Below, in pieces: positions 39,601 to 49,497 of a stretch of 64,000 nucleotides of DNA; the stretch's first letter is position 1; each line of letters opens with the position of its first letter. Below the pieces are notes generated by a model, which saw nothing but the letters and a program-made list of their open reading frames with translations, ran no database searches and had not been told where the DNA came from. The stretch comes from Climacteris rufus (taxonomy: Eukaryota > Chordata > Aves > Passeriformes > Climacteridae): contig VZRZ01005138.1 in the NCBI GenBank assembly GCA_013398175.1, positions 831,817-895,816 of the forward strand, read 5' to 3'. Made by a program: the position numbers and the translations under genes.

Positions 39601-42600
39601 CCTAATTCTCCTCTTCTACCTTCCTGAAGACCAGTGTAACCACTGTTGCCACTGTCACTGTACAGTTCAGTACCAGTGAAAGGATATTGCCATGTGCTGC
39701 TACCATGACAGCAGACTGGCTCGAGAGCAAGTCCATCTGCGCAGATCCTGCCTGCCACGGCACAGTGCAGGGCGAACCCTGGGCTCCGGGCAGGACTTCA
39801 TGTGTCCAGCTCTGAGTTGCTTCATTTCTTTGTCCTTCTGTTTAATCATTTATCCTGCTTTTATGTGGAACTATCTAACATACCAAACAACTAGAAAAAA
39901 TGTTTTGCAATACTTGACAAAAACCGGCAGATAAATACAATAAATCAAGTTAGTTACAGTGAGTGGTGTTGCACAAACTGTGTTACAAAACTGCAAAGCT
40001 CTGTGTTATTACAGTAATAAATGAGAGTTTGTAGTATGTGTATAGTATGTTAAATATTTAGTTACACAAACATGTGCTTATGCAGCTTTATCCTTTTTAA
40101 ACTGAAAACGTGTTTTAATGATCATTATATTTATCAGTGACATTAAAAGTAGAATATCCATACAACATTAAAAGTAGAATATTCATAGAATATTCACATT
40201 TTAAATATTGATCATTTCACAAAACTAGGGTGCAGTAGGCTGCATATAAAATAGACATGCAGAGATGCAGACCTGGCAGGCTGGTAACTACACATGTTGT
40301 ACATGAGAAAGGATCATAATTAAAGGAAGGCTGACTTCATTAAAATTACAAACTTACTTCAGTGCATGGAATAATGCAAGCTACCTTAACAGTATGAAGT
40401 AATTTTTGTAGATGTTTAAATAATAAGATGACTCAGTTGGCTAGTTTCTTACAGACGTCACAAAGGAAGCAAGTCTAAAACTAATATATTTCTGAATTTT
40501 TTAATGAGATAAATGCCTGCTGCTGCCATTGTTCATAGAATCTTTTCTTCTGTACACTTCCACATAAATAAATTAATCTAACTGGATAAGATGTTTTGTG
40601 GTTTCCTACATCAAAATGTCAATAAATACTACATTGCTAATACAGGGAACAAAAACAAGCCTTAAACCAGTATCAATAATAAGAGGAAAACAGGCAGAGG
40701 AGAATCTCCCCATGTATCATTTGGAAGCATTATATAATTTGCATGCAAATTAGACTGTTTTTTACTTGAAAAAACCTATTAAAACACATAGGATCAATAC
40801 TGAGAGACCAGAAAAAATTGCATTTACTATCAGGAAATGCTTATAGCATCCTTTCTTTCAGTTCAAGAGCTCTTTATAAAAATTCAATATGCATCAGTAT
40901 TTTGACATTGCAGTTTTCTCAAAAACAATGAAGAATATACATTATTATTTTTTATGTAATAAAAATTAATACACTGACTTGATCAGAATTTGAAGACAGA
41001 ATACTTTCAAAGGAAAGAAGAAAAAAGTAATAATTTATTTTTCATCTAGATTTAAGTTCAAAAAAGTGAGACATAGCAAAATACATGGAAAAATATCACC
41101 CCCATCTATTCTAGTTCATGTTCTGCACTGGCTTTAAAATTTACTCAAGATGCATTGGATTAAAATATTTCCACAGACCAAAGAGTCACTATTTAAAGTA
41201 CGTTGTTATATAAGTAGCATTTTTCACACTGACACACACCAGTTCAAATATAACAAGAAACACCCTCAGTCTGTCAGCCCCCCCAAATATCTTCCCAAGA
41301 AGAATGAACAAAACAGCAACTTATCAAATCATACATATTCTATATTATAATGCTGATGATTTTTAATCAATCCAGAAATCTTTCACATCATTTGACTTGT
41401 GTCATCATAACAGGACTGTAATTTCACACAGTGTCACTATCTTTTTATGAAAAAGAACGGAAGAAATATCTTGTACTGTCATTTTGTCCTTTGTAGTCTA
41501 GAATGTGAGAGATTCCTTAATTGACATAGTGTCATCGCAAAAGTCTATTCTACATAATTACACTATGGCAACTGAAACCAGCTGTCAGCCATTCCATTAC
41601 ACTAAGTACAAACAGACATCTCAAGAGAAGTCACTGTTTCATGTGCATCAATTTAACAATCATTCCTGGTTTTTTCTTTTAATTTTTTTTCTTACCATTT
41701 TACTTAGTGACCTAAAATATACTAAGATTAACAGAGAAAGCTGAATAAAACAGCATTTTAGAAAAACCTGGGGCCTCCAAGTGGTACTTAAAGATTGTGA
41801 TGCATATCTGTATACAATTATTACCAGTTACCCAGCTTTGTGACTTCCACAATCCTTCATTATATTAACAGTATCCTACCTACAGTGTTTTACATATGAA
41901 CTGTGAGTAGATGTTTCCTACAGTCTTTGCAATGGCATATAGATGTCCTTTGTTTATTTACTCAGAGTTCCTCTGGCACCAAAAAACCCCATCATTCTGT
42001 TTCCCTCACCTGTCATAACCCTTTGTCTCTCAACACCAACTTTCTCTGTGACAATCTTCTCTTCATTTATTTTCTCTTAGCTTAGATTTCACAATTTTTT
42101 GCATCTTGTTTTCATCTGTCTATCCACTTTTCATTTTTCTCATTTCTAGTATATTACCACAAACACGTTTTCCTTTACTCCCTTAATCTCCCAAACTTCA
42201 GATTCACCCTTATCCCCTGGTAACCATCTCTATCTTCCAGTTTGTTCCCTTTCCGATTTCTGTTCTGAAAAAACAGAATTTCGCTCTTGAAAATCCCACA
42301 CGAATTTCCTTTGGTTTCATTTAAACCTAAAGATTCCTCTGAACTCCTAAAACTTACCCTTGTGTTCCACAAGTTTCTCTGTACTGTTCCTGACCTTCAT
42401 TTTCCCCACCAGTATTCTGCACTGCCCAGAGACAACCTTTTATCCAGAGGGCAGTATGGCTTTGCTGATTTTGGGGGTTTGGCTGTTTTCTGAGTTTGTT
42501 TGTTTTCTAATTTGGGGATTTTTTGGGAGGTGCCGAGTTATTTTTTGCTGTTTTTTTTTTTTTTTTTAATGCCGGCCTCCACATAATCTGTCAGAAAAGA

Positions 42601-45600
42601 GTTGATGTTTCAGTGTAAACCAGCTTATCTTTATTATTAAAGGATATGGGAAAAGATGGTCTTTTTGAAAAAGGAAAAAACTGTTGAGTCAATGTCAGGA
42701 ATTACTGTAAAACTGCAAGGCTTGAAATGAAAATGTGACAGCTAGTAACAGAGGGCTACAGTGACAAAATGAGTTCTACGAGTACAGATAACACAAGAGA
42801 TGCTTCTGTACCCCCAATTCTTCCTTAAAGACACAGACTGTAGAGGCTGAGTCAATCGCTTCTTATGCCTGTGCTGTGTAACAAAAGTTATATCCCCAAG
42901 CACACCAACAGTTGTTTTTCAGTGCTACTACTCAACCATAAATGTGCCTGATAACAAAAAACTCCGCCTCCCTCACTGAACAGTTGAAAGGTACAGCATG
43001 TGAGGAGCTGCTGCTTTCTAAAGGGCTGCTTTCTGGCACAGTTTTACTGAACAGGAGAAAAGCTGGACACCCTACAAATGTTCAGGCTGAGAGATGCTTC
43101 TGGGAAATTGCAGGATTTTCTGCTGCTGTAAAACATTTACTTGTGCCAGTCCTAAAGGATGACAAGTGCTAAAGCTCCATTTTACAAATTCCTTCTTGCT
43201 TTGACATATCAATGCAGGGAAAGGAGGGTATAAAATCCTAAAATCTTTCCTGGTACCCCTTCAAGGCCAGGGGGCAAGCTTCTCCTGCAGCAGCTGAACA
43301 TGTTTGCATTTTTTTTTTTTTTAGTGTTTTGTTGTTTTTTTAAATAAACAACTAAGATGGCCCTGTTCATTATAAAACAAAGAATATATGTTTTGCATTG
43401 TGATGGTTGTATTTAAAGAGAGGACAGCTGGAAGTCAGAATATTTGTTTTCCATCTTCTGATGTTTAGAAACAAAAATAGTAACGTATGCCTGGTGAGTT
43501 TGAAGTCTGGTCTCCGAGAGACACAATTGCACGCGGTCTTTATGAACCAAGAGACACAAACTGCGTAGACACAATAGAATAGATTGTACCTTTATAAAGT
43601 GGAGTTGTAATACAGTTTGTATGGAAAAAGAGAATGGAAGTTGTGGCCTAAACTCTACTGAGCCACAGCAGCTAACACAATACAGCATAAGTGACATCCT
43701 TTTTCTCACAGGGGATCAAGGCTCATTGAGTCTGGCAATTCAATTACCCTCTCAACCCAAGAACAACTCTCTTCCCTGTCCCTCTTCTACTCCTGAGCTC
43801 AGGTCTAATGGCAGAACAGCCTGAAAAGCTACATTGTACATGGCCTGTAAATATCTAAAAAGCCTCAGGCTTAAGAGAACAAGAATCCCTGACCCTTTAT
43901 GATTGCTATAGCCATTTCCCAACAAAACAAACTGCATACAATAGAGCTCTTAAATACCTGGCAAAGGAATTCATTCTCAGTATACTGCTGCCTAAATAGT
44001 CTATATTAATAATGAATCATGTTTGAATAAATACCTGCATGCAATGCTGCTTACACAAGGATAAGGACAAGGAATTTACTGAACACAATCTTCTCTAAAA
44101 AAGTAGAAGGGTAACCAGCTGAAGTGAGTTTCTTAAGTGGGTGATGAGAGATTCAGAAGCAGGACAGGGACTTCAGTAAGTCTAGAAAAAGTACCCCTAT
44201 TTCCTGAATTTATTAAACTCAAACACCTAAATGCTCTATGTTTCACCTATTTATTTTTTCTAAAAGCCACCATATATATTTATAAGCTTTTGGATTAAAA
44301 CCAGAAGTTTATAAGTTGAAAACGGCAAAAAAAATTATCATTTTGAAAAGTATTTTCAATGACATGTAAAATATCCTTGATCATCTCAACCAAGTACTTC
44401 TGTGAAAATAATACAAACGTTTTCATCAAACTGAATATTCGGACTACTGAATTACAATATCTAAATTATTATTTCAACAAAGTTTAGCAAAACACAAAGT
44501 GAAAAATTACGTACTGGTTCCATTAAAATCTTTCAAAATTATAGATGACACATTCTAGTGTTCAAAAGCACAGCATTCTTGTCTTCTATCTGCTCTAAAA
44601 GTGTAGGTTGCAGGTACTACCAGTGCAGCAGAATGACAGAGGGCAGAGGACACAACCGGAGCAGCCATGGTGGACTTTCACACAGATTCTGCCAGGTCAT
44701 GACTTTAGGTGAACCCCTTCAACTTTTGGCACCGCCCTTTCAACTTCCACCTTATATCTATTGCTTTCTTGACAGAAAGCAAGGAGTTTCAAAATGCAGT
44801 ACTGTAAAAACAGTAGTACATACTTATAACTATAAAAAGATTCCATTACTAAAGTAAACCAGAAGAATTTCCTGTTATTTTCTGAACAACAGAATTTGCT
44901 GGAAGAGGTATTTTCTCAAAAAGGCACCGGAAACTAATACATCAAATGAAAAATTCAGCCTAGCAGATTGCAGCCATCAAGTCAAGGCTGGGTTCCCTCT
45001 ATGCAGTTAGTTTCCTAAAGTTCCTTGGTACATGGATTATAAGAGGCATAGCCATTGACACGGAGGCTACAAACACAGAATCATAGAATGGTTTGGGTTG
45101 GAAGGGAACCTTGAAAATCACCTAGTTCCAAAACCCCTGCCGTGGGCATGCAGGACTCCCTAGCCTTGTTTCTCAGTCCATGAACTCAGCTACTTGCTAA
45201 GCATATCCCGCTGGGGGTTCAACTCACATCTAATTTTGGGAGATTTGTTCTTTTGGTTTGGTTTTCTGGCTGTTTGTTTTTCAAGTCAGCATTAGAGCTG
45301 TTGGAGAGAAATTCTTCCACAATCGTACTACATAAGATTTCTTCCAATAGGGTAAGGAGAGAAAGGAGAGGGTAAGACTGTACATAAACTCACACTTGGA
45401 ACTTGATTTCACAGAAGCAGTGCTGATTTTAGGCATGCAATTTTCCATCCTGACATCTTGAACAACAAAAACCAAGTATCTGATTTTTTAAAATTTTCTC
45501 TGTGTGAGTGTTTCCTGCTGCTTACACAATTACCAGACATCGACATGAGGTAAAAGCAGTTACCTAAGCTATTGTATATCGTTTATAAAAAAAGTTTCAG

Positions 45601-47751
45601 AGCGGATACAGAAGATACTGATAGATAGGGATAAGGTCCAAAATGACAGGCTATAATAACATTTCAGTAATCTAAGATACTTTGGGTTTTCCACATCAAA
45701 AAAAATGTTAAATCTCCTGAGAGAATACCAGTATGCTGCAATTGTTTTCTATGGCAGGATTTTCTGATAAAACAGAGTAATCAGGTCACCTGGCTCAGGA
45801 CAAAGCCAGTGTCTTACCAACCATCTGCAGCTTCCAAGATGAATTAAAAGCTATCATCAAACAACCCAAATTCTATATGGTTGATCCACCGCACTGACCA
45901 TCTGACAGGTTAAATCAGGCCCTATTAAAATCAGCAAGAATATGCCCATCGGTTCAGCAAGGCAAAGACTTTACTACAGACATTCAAGGCAGTTTACTAA
46001 TATTATTCCAATATACCAGTGCCAAAACACAACTCTCAAAGCTCTGCTCATCCCACCTTGATTTTCTCTGCTCTGTAATGGAACCACAGAATTCCAAATG
46101 AATCAGCCGTTAAAATGACTTACCCTTTCTGCCAAGTTACAAAGGAGCATCATATTTTGGAGGCTGTCAGAGTCTAAGAGACCCACCAAATTTATTGTAC
46201 TAGGATGCTGCTGGTGTTAGTTCTTTTTCTGACATCTTCTGTTGCAGTCTTCAATCCATCTTCCCCAGTTGCTTATTCCCAGCTTTATGTTTTGATAATC
46301 AGGCCCTTTTTCTTTCTTCAACAACATATCACCCTATCCTACCAAAATCAGTAGCATAATGAATCCTCATCTTGGTAAAATACGTCCATAAAATTTGCTT
46401 TAGGTTTTCTAAACAAACTACAGCACAATGATGAGATAGAGAGCAGCAGTTTCATTACTGCCTTGTACCTTCTCTGATCAGTTTGCCTGCTTCACGATGC
46501 CTGAAGAGGTAATAAGCAGCAATATGCCACAAACTACACTGTAGTTGCAAACAGATGCCTACATTCATGAAAATAAATGCAGAAGTGACAGGGTACAGAT
46601 TACATAAGAAAACTGTCTATATGCATATACTGGGCATAACGCCAATTACTGCAAACCACATCAACACAGTTACATTATAATTGATACACACATTTTAATA
46701 TCTCCTTATCCTAATGTTTCTTGTTAAGGTGCAGAATTTACTGGTGGCTACTCTGTACTGCAGTTTAGTAAAAGCAATGTGGCTGTTCCCTTGCACATGG
46801 AAGTGCTGCTGTTGCCCACCCACTTCACTCAGCTTTACCTGTGTTGGCCCTTTCAGCTGTGTCTAACAGTGAGAAATGTTAGAGCATAAAAAGCAGACAG
46901 ATAGTCTTTGTAGCATCCTCAGCAGATTATGAGTCTAGTTGGGCTCATACAGAAGTAAGTCACACGGCAGCTAATGATTCCACAGATGGGAAGTAAGTTT
47001 TAAAAGGTACAGGGCAACCAATATCCAGTCATCTCTAGGCTATCCCAGACAGCTTAATTAATCTTGTCACATCAACTTTGCAGTAACCTTTACTTATTTC
47101 TATTTATGGCCATTAAAAGTCATTTGTAAACCATAATTTAGAATCATGTTTTGAAGCTTTCATTATGATTCATTATGACTTCATAGTAAAAAGTAGACAG
47201 TACAGTACCTCCAAAGAGGGGGTTCCATTTATTCCTGTAGTATGTTACTAACAGTCCTAGTGAGTGACTACACTTGCATGAAACTACAATCACTTCTCAA
47301 AAAAAATAAAACCAAGAAAGCTCCCACCTTTAATGAAAGGAGGGGTTTGAAACTTAATACCTCAGGTAGCAGAAAGGTGAAATAATGGCATTGTAATACT
47401 CAGGTTTTTGAATACCATTGTATTTGAAAACCATTAAAACAAAAAACTTTATAGAAAAGTGACATGAAGAAATAGATCTGCACTATAGACAATCTGTAAA
47501 GAACAGAATTAAAAATAATCAAAAATTAGCTGACTCAAACTTCAAAATGTCTGTTCTAAGCACTTTTTTTTACAAATATAAACCTTGAAATGCCATCTCA
47601 CCCACAAAACTGCAAGTAACTACTGTTACCTCCCACCATGTACTACTGCAAGTCTCACTTTACCTTGTTTGCAATACTGGTTATGAATGACTTGATGTCC
47701 AGATTAGTTGGGCAACTCTTCTGACAGGGGGCATCTACACACTTCAAGCAT
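18545..47751 (-). CDS. DPYD: DPYD (dihydropyrimidine dehydrogenase), partial: coding exons 4-8, joined
   Basis: The enzyme reduces uracil and thymine to their 5,6-dihydro forms with NADPH, the first and rate-limiting step of pyrimidine catabolism. It acts in the cytosol as a homodimer carrying FAD, FMN and four [4Fe-4S] clusters per chain; this is established for the family. Seen here are five minus-strand exons of 88, 162, 197, 82 and 88 nt. They join in frame without a stop and match human DPYD (recalled, not searched) in order, length and intron phase. The 617 nt cover about residues 78-284 of roughly 1025: the last part of the helical Fe-S domain and the first part of the FAD domain. The NADPH, FMN/pyrimidine and C-terminal Fe-S domains are encoded beyond the low-coordinate edge, and the start codon beyond the high-coordinate edge. 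The sites are intact, so this looks like a working gene and not a pseudogene. Confidence 0.97.
18633..22035 (-). other. DPYD: DPYD intron 7 (3,403 bp)
   Basis: A GT-AG phase-0 intron between exons 7 and 8, starting GTAATG and ending TTTCAG on the gene strand. Apart from a short near-exact tandem duplication at 20045-20084, I see no transposable element, RNA gene or convincing coding region. Confidence 0.9.
20045..20084 (+). repeat. Near-exact 17-bp direct repeat at 23-bp period
   Basis: CTTTTGCTCACCACTCC (20045-20061) recurs as CTTTTGCTCATCACTCC (20068-20084) with one mismatch. Confidence 0.92.
22036..22117 (-). CDS. DPYD: DPYD exon 7: FAD-domain segment with R235
   Basis: This 82-nt exon starts with the third base of codon 227 (phase 2) and ends on a codon boundary at Lys254. 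The acceptor is ATTTATTTTAG|TATG and the donor GTGAAG|GTAATG. The peptide reads MSEIPQFRLPHDVVHF, then EAELMKDLGVK. It is the conserved GIPxFRLP-type segment of the glutamate synthase/DPD FAD family; Arg235, whose loss in humans abolishes activity, is present. Changes from the recalled human sequence are Thr228 to Met, Tyr238 to His, Asn242 to His and Ile245 to Ala. The ATG at the exon start comes from the Thr-to-Met change and is not a start codon. Confidence 0.96.
22118..26054 (-). other. DPYD: DPYD intron 6 (3,937 bp)
   Basis: A GT-AG phase-2 intron between exons 6 and 7, starting GTACTA and ending TTTTAG on the gene strand. It is AT-rich with no recognisable repeat or gene. Open frames at 23495-23791 and 24376-24651 on the minus strand have no family signature. 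Confidence 0.9.
26055..26251 (-). CDS. DPYD: DPYD exon 6: start of the FAD-binding domain (GAGPAS motif)
   Basis: This 197-nt exon covers codons 162 to the second base of 227. The acceptor is TTTTCAG|GTATTC and the donor GGCTTAAG|GTAC. It begins VFKAMNIPQIRNPSLPP and runs into the dinucleotide fold KIALLGAGPASLSCASF. The glycine-rich loop GAGPAS (residues 194-199) contacts the FAD pyrophosphate, and the acidic residue ending strand 2 in ITIFEK (Glu218) is at the ribose-binding position; both roles are known for the family. Tyr186, the site of a human deficiency variant, is conserved. About 11 of 65 residues differ from the recalled human protein, mostly in the linker after LPP and on the surface. 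The methionine in KAMNIP is internal and is not a start. Confidence 0.97.
29995..30686 (+). mobile_element. CR1 LINE, 5'-truncated, with broken reverse transcriptase C-terminus
   Basis: Non-LTR retrotransposon remnant about 690 bp long. The plus strand encodes, in pieces in different frames, the C-terminal part of the CR1 ORF2 protein: LGEEGLESCPAEKDLEVLTD, then IVPLYQALVR and QFWTHHLKKDTEVLEQVQRR, then SLEKRQLRGE, SDRTRGYGLKL and FKLIIRKNFF. Single-base losses (the first near 30060) and missing segments break the frame, so it is dead. It ends with the CR1-type TTGATGATTCTATGAT. The 5' truncation is normal for CR1 insertions. Its orientation is opposite to DPYD. The 3' region resembles the CR1 subfamilies with a GACTGACTCAG/TCTTGGAGACC-like segment; I cannot assign a subfamily reliably. 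Confidence 0.9.
30687..30829 (+). mobile_element. CR1 LINE 3' end, second fragment abutting the first
   Basis: Begins CCCTGGAAGTGTTCAAGGCC and passes through CTGACCAACCTGGTCTAGTG and GTTGGAACTAGATTACCTTT to TTCCTTCCAACCCAAGCC and ATTCTACTATTCCATGATT. This is the 3' untranslated region and octamer-like tail of a CR1 element of a different subfamily from the neighbour ending at 30686. It starts immediately after the first element's tail, with no spacer. Either one CR1 inserted at the tail of another, or the pair is one composite insertion. Confidence 0.88.
32108..32452 (+). other. Exon-like GC-rich island, antisense to DPYD; function unknown
   Basis: The stretch is clearly richer in G+C than the DNA around it. 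It is preceded by a good acceptor (TTTGTCCTGCTGTCTTAG ending at 32107) and followed by two good donors: CTAG|GTGAGC after 32441 and CAG|GTAAGC after 32452. One frame is open for 88 codons (32164-32427, stop TGA at 32428). It reads DIQLQEWQLHENHLLLHLHY, then KLIRAVNMQL and a Pro/Gly-rich part. The first 30 residues look like an amphipathic helix. There is no in-frame upstream ATG and stops precede it at 32161. I do not recognise the family. It may be an exon of an antisense transcript, a decayed domesticated-transposon fragment or a pseudogene piece. Confidence 0.3.
33053..33706 (+). other. Unusually long intronic open frame (218 codons; 204 from ATG 33092)
   Basis: The frame is free of stops from just after TGA at 33050-33052 to 33706. 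The first ATG lies in the RFX palindrome. The translation has no family I recognise. One hydrophobic stretch, SIISASSCALLLLLTLVM (roughly residues 123-140), could span a membrane. Cysteines and histidines are scattered without a zinc-finger spacing. Composition is typical of surrounding AT-rich intron and there is no strong Kozak, exon or poly(A) context, so chance or a conserved noncoding element is the likelier reading than a gene. Confidence 0.2.
33084..33101. promoter_or_regulatory. Perfect palindromic RFX (X-box) type site
   Basis: CAGTTACCATGGTAACTG is an 18-bp perfect palindrome. Its core GTTACCATGGTAAC (33086-33099) is a full two-half-site match to the RFX family X-box consensus GTTRCCATGGYAAC. 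RFX proteins bind such sites in enhancers of ciliary and other genes. The site lies in intron 5. The motif match is seen; binding and any target gene are inference. Confidence 0.6.
36046..36207 (-). CDS. DPYD: DPYD exon 5: remaining N-terminal Fe-S ligands C130, C136, C140, Q156
   Basis: This 162-nt exon encodes residues 108-161 (NYYGAAKMILSDNPLGL through QQFATE). It begins and ends on codon boundaries, so it is phase-symmetric and its loss would delete 54 residues without a frameshift. The ligands of the two N-terminal clusters not supplied by exon 4 are all visible: Cys in CGMVCPTSDLCVGGC (C130, C136, C140) and the unusual glutamine ligand Q156 in GGLQQF. The acceptor reads TTCAG|AAC and the donor ACTGAG|GTAGGTAGG. 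The donor repeats GTAG, so a second GT lies 4 nt downstream. One substitution is seen against the recalled human protein (Phe117 to Leu). This and exon 4 are the most conserved coding pieces in the window. Confidence 0.97.
40140..40187 (+). repeat. Tandem duplication, 23-bp unit at 25-bp period
   Basis: Units at 40140-40162 and 40165-40187 share the core ACATTAAAAGTAGAATAT and differ at one base. A further partial AGAATATTCA follows. Confidence 0.92.
42551..42567 (+). repeat. Poly(T) run, 17 nt
   Basis: Homopolymer within a T-rich stretch (about 42495-42570). It could be the reverse of an A tail, but no retrocopy body is visible on either side. Confidence 0.9.
43309..43322 (+). repeat. Poly(T) run, 14 nt
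   Basis: Homopolymer followed by AGTGTTTTGTTGTTTTTTT. No associated retrocopy is recognised. Confidence 0.9.
44761..44782. repeat. Perfect 8-bp inverted repeat, 6-nt loop
   Basis: TTGCTTTC-TTGACA-GAAAGCAA in intron 4. There is no further structure around it. Confidence 0.9.
45073..45165 (-). mobile_element. CR1 LINE 3' tail fragment
   Basis: The plus strand reads AGAATCATAGAATGGTTTGG, GTTGGAAGGGAACCTTGAAA and AACCCCTGCCGTGGGCATG, the reverse complement of the last 90 or so bases of a CR1 element. Sense is therefore the minus strand, as for DPYD. Nothing upstream of the 3' end is recognisable, so this is a severely truncated copy. Confidence 0.88.
47664..47751 (-). CDS. DPYD: DPYD exon 4: Fe-S cluster ligands C79, C82, C87, C91
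   Basis: This 88-nt exon has its acceptor as TTCCTCTAG before 47751 and its donor as AACAAG|GTAAAG below 47664. It starts with the third base of codon 78 (Arg) and ends on a codon boundary at Lys107, as in the human gene (c.234-321). The translation runs CLKCVDAPCQKSCPTN, then LDIKSFITSIANK. The four cysteines of the pattern C-x2-C-x4-C-x3-C are C79, C82 and C87 of one N-terminal [4Fe-4S] cluster and C91 of the second, by the pig and human numbering. These clusters carry electrons between the FAD and FMN sites of the two subunits. Against the human sequence recalled from memory there is one change, Ala83 to Val. An adenine-rich upstream flank on the plus strand gives a pyrimidine-rich tract on the gene strand. 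Confidence 0.97.
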
Positions 47752-49497
47752 CTAGAGGAATAAAAGAAAATGTGTCAGAGACATGGAATACAAGTGCTGC
47801 CAATAGCATAAGGTTTTCAAGTCAGCATGCTAAAAGGTAAGTCACAAAGGAATAATGCATAACAGTTTCACTAAATTTCCATTTAGTTTCACTAAATAAC
47901 ATCTCAAAGCACTACATGATCATTATTGACTGTCATCAACACAGATTAGTTATGTTTTGATGACTGCACTTTACATAGGAAGGCAGAGGGTACCATTACA
48001 AACACACAAACTACACTTGAGAAAGTATTAGGAAACTGTCAAATTAACATAGAGGTAATTTTTTTCCCTGGAATCCAAGATTGCTAAACTTCTCACCAGT
48101 TCATTTTTCTATTTGAAAAACATCTGTGCTCTGAATCTAAATTTATTAACAATGTTCTGGAAGTCTCATTATGGATTAAATTCTAAATGTTGGACAATCA
48201 GACATACAAAAGCAACAGTATTTCCACAGAGGAAGGAATTACTTTGTACTGTATGCCCTAAGAATAGCTGATAAATTTTCAAGTCACTTTTCTATGAATT
48301 TCCTGTCATAAGTCTGTGACCTCTGAAAACAATTCAGTAGTCTAATACATACTCCCAGCCAAAATCCCTAAGACCTTCATTTCTAATGACAAACCCTAAC
48401 TGTACATTAAAACATACGAAGTAATAAAAATTGAGTCTCTGTTTCTGTATAATCATACATGGAGATGTAATGATCTGGTTGCTTGCACAAGTCCCATGTA
48501 AGGATTAAGTCCTCAGGACAGTCTATACAGTTTTCATTAAGCAAATGCAACAAAAAAAAAAATGTCAGCTGAAGAAGTAAAATGGTTCCCTATTAAACAC
48601 AAAGGTATTAGTAAATAGCTTTGGTTTTACAGAGCAATGATTATCAAAAGTCATGTGCCTCACCACTTGTCTCAGAATTCACTAGGTTATTCCAGATGCA
48701 GTTTTGATACTGCTTTATTAACATATAGAATTAATCCAAATTATGGGTTTAACAGTGTATGGAAAATGAAATAAAATTTGTTTTTTACATATTATTTGAG
48801 CCCAGCTACTTACATAAGTTCCAGCAGTTTTCTTTAATTATTGTTATTAAGTGCTAGGTAACAACATTGTGGAACTGGCTAGGACAGAGTATTTTAAAAC
48901 ATAGAAGTGCTGCAAGAGGCCAATGGACTACACACAAAGAAATGAAGAGCACATTAATAGGAAAGAAATGACTGGAATACCTGCAGTGAAACACTGGCCT
49001 GTCTTTGTCAATCACATGCATCAGGGTTTTTTTGTCATCATTTTTTCAATTAAGGGTGGAATATGAGAGAACGGAAAGCTAGTTAAGTAAAAGATTAATT
49101 AGCCTTTCATCTTATTATTCATTATCATCTAGCTGGGTATTGCAGACGCTATGGCACCAACAAAATTTGAAGGCACATGTGGTAGTGGTTGTTTGGATTT
49201 TCTCACAAGACTAGTCATGGAAAAAAGGCCGCAGAGAATATATTTAAAGTAAAAAGGTCTCAAGGCTGCAAAAGATGGGAAACGTGCAAAAGCCAAATCC
49301 AGGTTCAACACCATAGTGGATTACTAGTTCAGCTAGCTGGGATGTCAGAAAAGCATTGGCAGGTTTAGCTGTGGCAGTTGAACATAACCCTGCCCAGCAC
49401 TACCTGTGGCAGGTATGTGTTAGAAATGCCTTAACAAGCAAAGGTGGTACAGGGGGATCTCAAAAGGTTGTGGCCAGAACACTGAGTCAAGAGGATG

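Larger units (their letters stand above)
36208..47663 (-). other. DPYD: DPYD intron 4 (11,456 bp)
   Basis: A GT-AG phase-0 intron between exons 4 and 5. It contains a CR1 3' tail (45073-45165), a 23-bp tandem duplication (40140-40187), long T runs (42551-42567 and 43309-43322), an 8-bp perfect hairpin (44761-44782) and a relatively GC-rich patch near 39450-39810. No coding sequence is recognised. Confidence 0.9.
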
